The notes beneath the pieces are model-generated. The model was not told where the DNA came from and did no database searches. It saw nothing but the letters and a program-made list of their open reading frames with translations. Source: an uncultured Bacteroidia bacterium (GTDB taxonomy: Bacteria > Bacteroidota > Bacteroidia > J057 > CALLMJ01). Taken from it: 40,931 bases of DNA. The position numbers were made by a program, and so were the translations under genes. The stretch covers positions 1 through 40,931 of the forward strand of contig CALLNY010000010.1 in assembly GCA_938005475.1 (NCBI GenBank), written 5' to 3'. Shown here piece by piece: positions 35,147 through 40,931 of this stretch (its first letter is position 1; each line of letters starts with the position of its first letter).

Positions 35147-38100
35147 ATGAAGTACCTATTTTTAATAATATGTTTTTGTGGAATAACTATTTTTTCGTTA
35201 GCCAATTTAAACGCACAAACATTCCCTACAAATCCCATTGATTTTGAAGATGAAGTTAAAAAACGTCTAGAACGATATAAAAAAGAAGATAGCGAAGAAT
35301 TTTTAAAAACTTTTTCTGAAAAATGGACAGCAGGAGGGCTCACTACTACCGATAAACAAATGGCTATCGACCAAATCAATCGCCTCGTAAAAAAAGGTTT
35401 TTTGACCTATCCCGATGTTATGGTTTATTTAAGAACACTCTTGCGTTGTAGAGAAATTGATACTAAAATTAAAATCAATATTCAGGAATTTTTACAAGTC
35501 TCTGATAAATGTATTGACAAATTAGACATCAACGAATTAAGAAATTTTTATAGTTATATTGGAAAATACGTTCGTGAAGGAATTGCTTACCAAACTTCGC
35601 AGTTTCAATGGCGATTTACTAAATTAGAACCTAGATTAACTATCAAACCCATTTACAACGAAAAAATTGAAAATTATGAAGATACTCCTGTTCTAGAATT
35701 TATTAAAACCGATTTGATATACGCTTCTAAAACCGATACAGGAATTATACAAAATACCAAAGGAATTTTAGATTTAGTAACTAAAAAATTTTATGGCGAA
35801 GGGGGGCGTTATGACTGGTCAAGACTAAAAAAAAATGGAGTATCTGTTTTACCTGCTAATGCAGTATATGTTGACTTTAAGAAATTTCAAATAAGCCTAA
35901 ATTTACAACATTTTAAAGCAGATAGCGTAACGTTTTATTATACTACTTTATTTTCTAAACCTCTACTGGGAACGCTCTATGAACATTTCATTCATTATGA
36001 AAATCCTAATAGTGCCAAATTCCCTTATTTCAGAAGTATTGAGGGCGGAATTAATATTCCCGATATTACCAAAAATGTAGATTACAGTGGTGGATTTTCT
36101 TTAAGAGGAATCACACGCATAGGCTCTAAAACAGACCAAGAATGGGCTACCTTAACTATCAAAAACCGTGATGGAAAAAAAGTTTTATTGCTTCAATCTA
36201 ACGAAACTGCTTTAAATGATACTTTTCTTACCACAAAAAACGCTCATATCACTTTGTATGTCGGGAATGACTCTATCACCCATCCTTGTATGGATTTGCT
36301 TTATGACGTTTCTACTGGTGACTTGACCATCAAAAAAGATGCAAAAAATAAATATTCCTGGCAACCTTTGAGTAGCTCTTATCATAGAATGGGGCTATGG
36401 GTAGATGCTATTAAATGGAACCCCAAAGATGATATCATGAATTTCACTGCCTTCGTTGATAAACAAAACAAACCCGCCGCCATTGAATCTTATGACTTCT
36501 TCCTTAAACAACAAATGGAACAATTCAGAGATTTACTCCATTTTAATCCTATCCCTATGCTCTACAAATACTACCGTGAAGTTTTGAATTATGGTAAAGT
36601 AGAAGATATAAATCCTCAAATACAGGCAGATAATTATTCCGCAACCGGTGACGATGAAGATGAATTCTTTGACTCCTATACCCCTAATCCAATTGAAGGA
36701 GACAATCCCGATGAAATTTTTGCCTCTGATGATGACCTTACCGATGAAGAAATCAAAAAAAAGGAAGAAGAAAAAGCTAAACGCGATTCCCTTGAAAGAC
36801 AAAAAAAATTAAAAGACCAACTCGATAAAAAAGGTAATAAATTTATCCCCAAAATTTACATTAGCAACTTTTTAATATGGGCAGACACTGTCGGTAAGCA
36901 CATTGATAGAAAAGAATACGAAAAATTAAGACGTAATAATTATGATAAAGTGATAAGCTATGAAAACCAAAAAAAAGTCTTAGAGCCTAAAGGTTGGTTT
37001 GAAGCCTCAAAACAAAAAAAATTATTTATTCAGGTCTTACAAGATTTACAAGGGGCTGGGTTTTTAGAAGTATTTTATCCCGATGAAGATACAGGTTATG
37101 TTATTCTGAAAGCAAAATTAGCAAGATGGGCAAAATCTTTACGTAATACCAAAGATTACGATATTATTCAAGTCGTTTCTCGCGTGAAAGATGGTTATCA
37201 TGGCACCCTAAATGTCAATAATTTGACTATTAACATGCATGGTGTTAACTTCTTTTATTTAAGTGACTCCCAGTATGTTAAAGTTTATCCTCAAAAAGAA
37301 GGCTTTAAAAAAGCTGTTACCGATTTTGATTTAGCAAATCCTGATTTTGTCAATGAAGGAGATATTTATGTAAATAAAAACCGAAATATTCAATTTGGAG
37401 GATTAGTTATAGCAGGAAAAACCAATCTATGGGGAACAGGAAGTAAACGTTTTGATTATCAATACGAAAATCATAAAATCTATTGTGACTCTCTTGATTC
37501 CTTAAAATTTTACCCCCGAAGAGACCCCCGTTTTAACCCTAAAACCAACCCCAAATTAACTCAAGCCCTAGAAAAACTCAAAATTCAAGGAGTAAATGGT
37601 GCTATCTATATCAATAGACCTACCAATAAAAATTCCCGAAGACCTCGCCCTGAATACCCTGTATTTGACTGTTATTCTGACTCCTACGTCTACTGGGACG
37701 ATAAACATATTCAAGGTGGTGTATATAAAAGAGATAAATTCAAATTTACCATTGACCCTTTCATCATTGATAGCTTAGAAACCTTTGATATGACCGGGTT
37801 ACAGTTCGCTGGTACTGTAAATTGCAGTGAAATCATGCCAGAATTTAGAGATACCCTTGAACCCGTTAATGATAACTCTTACGGTATAGTCCATTATACT
37901 CCCGAAGAAGGTGTACCAGTATATGATAACAAAGGACGATTTTATAACGAAATTGAACTAGACCAAAGCGGTTTCCATGGAAAAGGACAATTAGATTTTT
38001 TAGCAACTTCCGCTACCTCTGATACTTTTATGTTCCACTTCGACTCCGTAATGGCAGTCACTAAAACTTTTGAACTCAAACAAGGAACTTATCAAAATAC

Positions 38101-40537
38101 TAAATACCCCGATATTAAAGGAAAAAAATTGCTGTATAAGTGGTATACCAAAAAAGATGAACTGGTTTTGCAAAGTCTTGAAGAACCTTTCACTTTTTAT
38201 GATGGAAAAGCCTCTTTCAATGGGCAAATTAAAATTACGCCCAAGGGTGTGCGTGGTGATGGTATTTTAACCATCGATGAAATCTCATTAGAAACTCGGG
38301 ATGTAGATTTAGGACAATATGCCTTTGAAACTCCCGCAGGAAGCTTCCAAATTAACGACCCCAAAGACAAAAGCATTATTCACCTAAAAGCTGATAGCGT
38401 TAAAGTAGTTTATGACCTCAAAAATGATACCGTCTATTTTGAAGCCAATAGAAATGGATATCCTTACATTGAATTTACCAATAATAAATTTAAAACCTCT
38501 CTCGGCTCAGGGCATTACAATAAAAAAACAGGAAATATTGACATAGAAGCTAAATCTTCTTACGCCGCTAATAATTTCTTTGAAGCTACTGACCCCAAAA
38601 TGAAACAATTGAATTTCTTTGCTAAAAAAGTCCACTATAATAATAATGAAAAAACCTTAAAAATTGACGGTGTAGACTCTATACTAGTGGCAGATATTGT
38701 AATCTTCCCCGACAGCGGAAAAGTAGAAATTCAAGACGGAGGTAGTATCAAAACACTCTTTGATGCTAAATTTATAGCCAATACAACCGATAGATATCAT
38801 AATCTTTTTGATGCCGATATCAAAATTTTAAGCCGTTTAGATTACAGTTCTGGAACCAAATATCAATATCCTATTTACAACCAGAAAATTCAATTTATTG
38901 ATATATCAGCCTCTGAACGAGATACCGTTTCCAAAGGATATGCTATGATCGCAGAAGACCAAAACTTCTTTATTACTGACCGTGTATTTTTTAGAGACTC
39001 CGTGATTTTTACAGCCAATCAAAAATTTATGCGTTTCAATGGCGAAGTAAAAATTGATTCCCGTAACCCCGCTCTTAAAGATGCTTGGATACCTTTCAAT
39101 CAAATCGTTAACCCTGATACCATTTTTATCCCTATTGATAAAAGTATTACAATCAGTAAAAAAACCAAAAAGGAACTTACCGTAGGATTACATTTTATCC
39201 CTTATCGTAGAGTATTCTATTCTAACTTCTTGCAAGAAAGAAGAGACCAGAAAAAAGATAAGGATATTTGTTTAGCCAAAGGAGGACTTTCCGTAGAAAG
39301 AAACTCTGGAGAATTCAAAATTGGCCCTAAAAACAAAATAGAACAACAACAATACAGAGGTAATCTAGTCATTTATAACGATAGTTTGAATATTATTACT
39401 ACAAGAGGGCTTATCAATCTTAACTATTTAATCTACCCTAATACCGCTAAAATTAAAATTGCCGGTGAATTTGTACAAGATATGAATAAACAAACTATCC
39501 GAACCGACCACTGCATGACCGTAGATTTTAGTATTATCCCTAAAAATGCTTCCTCCATTATTGCTACCAAATTTTATTCCTATACCGCAGATAACCCCGA
39601 CATAGAATATGATAAACGCTTACTTCAAGAAAATTTAGCAGAATTTATCGACTCTACCGATACCTCTGAACCCAACACCAAAAAACTCGTGCAATCCCTC
39701 GAATTTATAACGAATATTCGTAACCAAATTAAAATTGGGAAAAATATTGAAGACCTCTTATTCTTTTCTAATGTTCGCTGGAAATGGATAGACCAATTCA
39801 AAGCTTTCTACCATGATGGTCCAATTGGAGTTGTTTCCATTAACGGGCAACCTATCAATAAAATGGTCAATTGCAAAATGGATTATGTCATAGGAACTAC
39901 TAACCCCGACGGTAAAATGCAAAAACCCGATACCTTGCGTATCTATCTGAATATTGATGATGATACTTGGATTTTCTACCACTTTGCTGGTAATGTCCTT
40001 AAAACTACTGCCTCTACCACAGCTTATAACAACGCCATCAAAGAAGCTCTCAATAAACAAAATAAAAAGAAACTAGACCCCACCAAGCACGAATTTCAAT
40101 TAGCACCATGTGATGAGGACAATAAAGACCTGTTCTTAAAACTCTTTTCTCGTTATCTTTTAACTAATGAAGGTTCTACTACACCATTAGATACTCCAAA
40201 AGAAGAAGAAACCAAAGAGGATACTCCGCAAACCGATGAGAAAAAAGAGGATATCCCACAAAATAATCAAGAAAATCAACCACAAGAGCAAAATAAACCC
40301 CAAAATGAAGAAACAAAAGAAGATAAACCCCAGAAAAATCCTAATGAGGACCTAGATAATCTCAATAAACCTAATCCTAACTTTAATATCAACCTTCCTC
40401 CATCTGAAGAAAAAGAAGAAAAGAAAAAGAAAGAAAAAGAACCGAAAGTAAAAGATAAGGATAAGAAAAAAGATAAAAATACCAACACAGAGAATCCCAA
40501 AGAAGAACCTAAACCCGAAGAACCCAAGAATGAATAA
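35147..40537 (+). CDS. Giant (1796-residue) secreted envelope protein, unknown function
   Basis: The protein has a signal peptide (about 1-24 from ATG 35147, ending NAQ), an N-terminal helical region (about 25-160) and then a very long beta-rich body. Near residue 260 it shows LNLQHFKADSVTFYYT followed by KPLLGTLYEHF, a pattern found in large uncharacterised Bacteroidota proteins. A strongly acidic Asp/Glu then Lys/Glu linker lies about 505-570. Repeated beta units of the type Lys-Ala-Asp-Ser-Val, as in IIHLKADSVKVVY, recur later. The last 110 or so residues are low-complexity Glu/Lys/Pro/Asn. No membrane barrel end, sorting signal or catalytic site could be seen. Upstream starts at GTG 35135 and ATG 35138 are possible but shift the signal only slightly. 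Confidence 0.75.
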   Translation: MKYLFLIICFCGITIFSLANLNAQTFPTNPIDFEDEVKKRLERYKKEDSEEFLKTFSEKWTAGGLTTTDKQMAIDQINRLVKKGFLTYPDVMVYLRTLLRCREIDTKIKINIQEFLQVSDKCIDKLDINELRNFYSYIGKYVREGIAYQTSQFQWRFTKLEPRLTIKPIYNEKIENYEDTPVLEFIKTDLIYASKTDTGIIQNTKGILDLVTKKFYGEGGRYDWSRLKKNGVSVLPANAVYVDFKKFQISLNLQHFKADSVTFYYTTLFSKPLLGTLYEHFIHYENPNSAKFPYFRSIEGGINIPDITKNVDYSGGFSLRGITRIGSKTDQEWATLTIKNRDGKKVLLLQSNETALNDTFLTTKNAHITLYVGNDSITHPCMDLLYDVSTGDLTIKKDAKNKYSWQPLSSSYHRMGLWVDAIKWNPKDDIMNFTAFVDKQNKPAAIESYDFFLKQQMEQFRDLLHFNPIPMLYKYYREVLNYGKVEDINPQIQADNYSATGDDEDEFFDSYTPNPIEGDNPDEIFASDDDLTDEEIKKKEEEKAKRDSLERQKKLKDQLDKKGNKFIPKIYISNFLIWADTVGKHIDRKEYEKLRRNNYDKVISYENQKKVLEPKGWFEASKQKKLFIQVLQDLQGAGFLEVFYPDEDTGYVILKAKLARWAKSLRNTKDYDIIQVVSRVKDGYHGTLNVNNLTINMHGVNFFYLSDSQYVKVYPQKEGFKKAVTDFDLANPDFVNEGDIYVNKNRNIQFGGLVIAGKTNLWGTGSKRFDYQYENHKIYCDSLDSLKFYPRRDPRFNPKTNPKLTQALEKLKIQGVNGAIYINRPTNKNSRRPRPEYPVFDCYSDSYVYWDDKHIQGGVYKRDKFKFTIDPFIIDSLETFDMTGLQFAGTVNCSEIMPEFRDTLEPVNDNSYGIVHYTPEEGVPVYDNKGRFYNEIELDQSGFHGKGQLDFLATSATSDTFMFHFDSVMAVTKTFELKQGTYQNTKYPDIKGKKLLYKWYTKKDELVLQSLEEPFTFYDGKASFNGQIKITPKGVRGDGILTIDEISLETRDVDLGQYAFETPAGSFQINDPKDKSIIHLKADSVKVVYDLKNDTVYFEANRNGYPYIEFTNNKFKTSLGSGHYNKKTGNIDIEAKSSYAANNFFEATDPKMKQLNFFAKKVHYNNNEKTLKIDGVDSILVADIVIFPDSGKVEIQDGGSIKTLFDAKFIANTTDRYHNLFDADIKILSRLDYSSGTKYQYPIYNQKIQFIDISASERDTVSKGYAMIAEDQNFFITDRVFFRDSVIFTANQKFMRFNGEVKIDSRNPALKDAWIPFNQIVNPDTIFIPIDKSITISKKTKKELTVGLHFIPYRRVFYSNFLQERRDQKKDKDICLAKGGLSVERNSGEFKIGPKNKIEQQQYRGNLVIYNDSLNIITTRGLINLNYLIYPNTAKIKIAGEFVQDMNKQTIRTDHCMTVDFSIIPKNASSIIATKFYSYTADNPDIEYDKRLLQENLAEFIDSTDTSEPNTKKLVQSLEFITNIRNQIKIGKNIEDLLFFSNVRWKWIDQFKAFYHDGPIGVVSINGQPINKMVNCKMDYVIGTTNPDGKMQKPDTLRIYLNIDDDTWIFYHFAGNVLKTTASTTAYNNAIKEALNKQNKKKLDPTKHEFQLAPCDEDNKDLFLKLFSRYLLTNEGSTTPLDTPKEEETKEDTPQTDEKKEDIPQNNQENQPQEQNKPQNEETKEDKPQKNPNEDLDNLNKPNPNFNINLPPSEEKEEKKKKEKEPKVKDKDKKKDKNTNTENPKEEPKPEEPKNE

Positions 40538-40812
40538 TGTGCTCACAAGTTAAGCAATTCAACGAAGTCATATGTACCGAAACAACCAAGATAGTTCATA
40601 ACGTCTTAACTTATTAAATCTTATATATAGAACAATTCAGCCTCCTTTCACGAACGAGTAGTTTGGTAAGCTTTCTAACTTTAAACAATAAATTACACTT
40701 TGCGAAAGTCTGGTTCCATTTAGAAAATAGGCTTGTTCTTAAATCTAGAAAACGACTTACAAAGTTTTGGTTCCCTGTCTGTTTATTTTTAATGTGTAAA
40801 TATTTTAAAAAT
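40538..40812. other. Intergenic stretch with no gene seen
   Basis: About 320 bases lie between the giant gene's stop and the stop of the likely minus-strand gene. I see no ORF with family features, no tRNA and no consensus promoter; the only structure is the hairpin at 40813-40836. Confidence 0.5.
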
Positions 40813-40836
40813 CCACGGAGGGTGGATACTCCGTGG
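40801..40836 (-). terminator. Terminator for a minus-strand gene at the right edge
   Basis: A perfect 8-bp stem (CCACGGAG with CTCCGTGG, 40813-40820 and 40829-40836) has an 8-base loop. On the minus strand it is followed by ATTTTTAAAATA, giving a short T run; on the plus strand the following bases are not T-rich. It lies 23 bases past the minus stop at 40860. Confidence 0.6.
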
Positions 40837-40859
40837 TTATTCGCAAATTTATCGTTTTA

Positions 40860-40931
40860 TTACCTTAACAAGGTTACATTACCAAATCGTGTGAAAGTTT
40901 CACCGTTAAATCTTTTTGCTTTGAAACGATA
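40860..40931 (-). CDS. Probable 3' end of a minus-strand gene (partial)
   Basis: On the minus strand a frame is open from the window edge to TAA (40862-40860), giving 23 residues ending FTRFGNVTLLR. A terminator-like hairpin lies just downstream, supporting a real gene end. Another frame is open for 18 codons, so the reading frame is not certain. No family can be named from so few residues. Confidence 0.35.
   Translation of the reverse strand, partial: YRFKAKRFNGETFTRFGNVTLLR

Noticed and set aside
40276-40546. Ser/Phe-rich minus-strand frames near the end of the giant gene
   Set aside because: They are the reverse complement of the Glu/Lys-rich tail codons, which automatically gives Phe/Ser/Leu runs; not a membrane protein gene.

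Overview
This window reads as chromosomal core sequence from an AT-rich member of the Bacteroidota, most likely a Cytophagales-like lineage. The basis is: many promoters of the Bacteroidota form (a TTG/TTTG -33 element, about 19-21 bases, then a TAnnTTTG -7 element) lying immediately upstream of genes; a TonB-dependent receptor with an N-terminal carboxypeptidase-regulatory-like domain; a RemB/Wzi-like outer-membrane protein; a futalosine-pathway menaquinone gene (mqnC); and the efp-accB-accC cluster. The species is not identifiable from the sequence alone.

Layout. (1) 1-14308, plus strand: the end of a possible upstream gene; a small membrane protein coupled to a beta-helix lipoprotein; a tiny Q/E/K-rich lipoprotein with its own terminator; a CoA-binding protein, a signal-peptide/coiled-coil membrane protein and a DUF486 membrane protein; a TonB-dependent receptor; mqnC, an unknown gene, a metallo-beta-lactamase-fold hydrolase and rsmG; then ftsH, an lpxH-like phosphoesterase and a ModA-like lipoprotein in overlapping order. 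(2) 14305-21601, minus strand: an orphan hybrid-sensor histidine kinase, gap, pgk, ugd and a small heavy-metal-associated (HMA) protein. (3) 21773-26194, plus strand: a phasin-like protein with promoter and terminator, an AddA-like helicase-nuclease and an unknown secreted protein. (4) 26242-28682, minus strand: efp, accB, accC. (5) 28786-40537, plus strand: a 67-residue remnant of an Rpn/PD-(D/E)XK nuclease, a RemB/Wzi-like protein, tsaD, an MscS channel, an unknown secreted coiled-coil protein, a fumarylacetoacetase-family hydrolase, a ferritin-like di-iron protein, a small secreted protein, and a 1796-residue secreted protein of unknown function. (6) The right edge probably holds the 3' end of a minus-strand gene and its terminator.

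How the genes work together. Most are housekeeping: central glycolysis (gap, pgk), sugar-nucleotide supply for surface polysaccharide (ugd), fatty-acid initiation (accB/accC), translation and RNA modification (efp, tsaD, rsmG), membrane protein quality control (ftsH), lipid A (lpxH-like), respiration quinone (mqnC) and DNA repair (AddA-like). Between them lie several envelope proteins of unknown role. No tRNA, rRNA, CRISPR array, insertion sequence or prophage was seen.

No convincing new multi-gene system is visible. The most interesting items are the internally deleted Rpn-nuclease gene, the uncharacterised di-iron protein in a tightly packed operon, the unusually long DHp region of the histidine kinase, the giant envelope protein, and the recurring pattern in which a -7 promoter box supplies a false TTG start codon.
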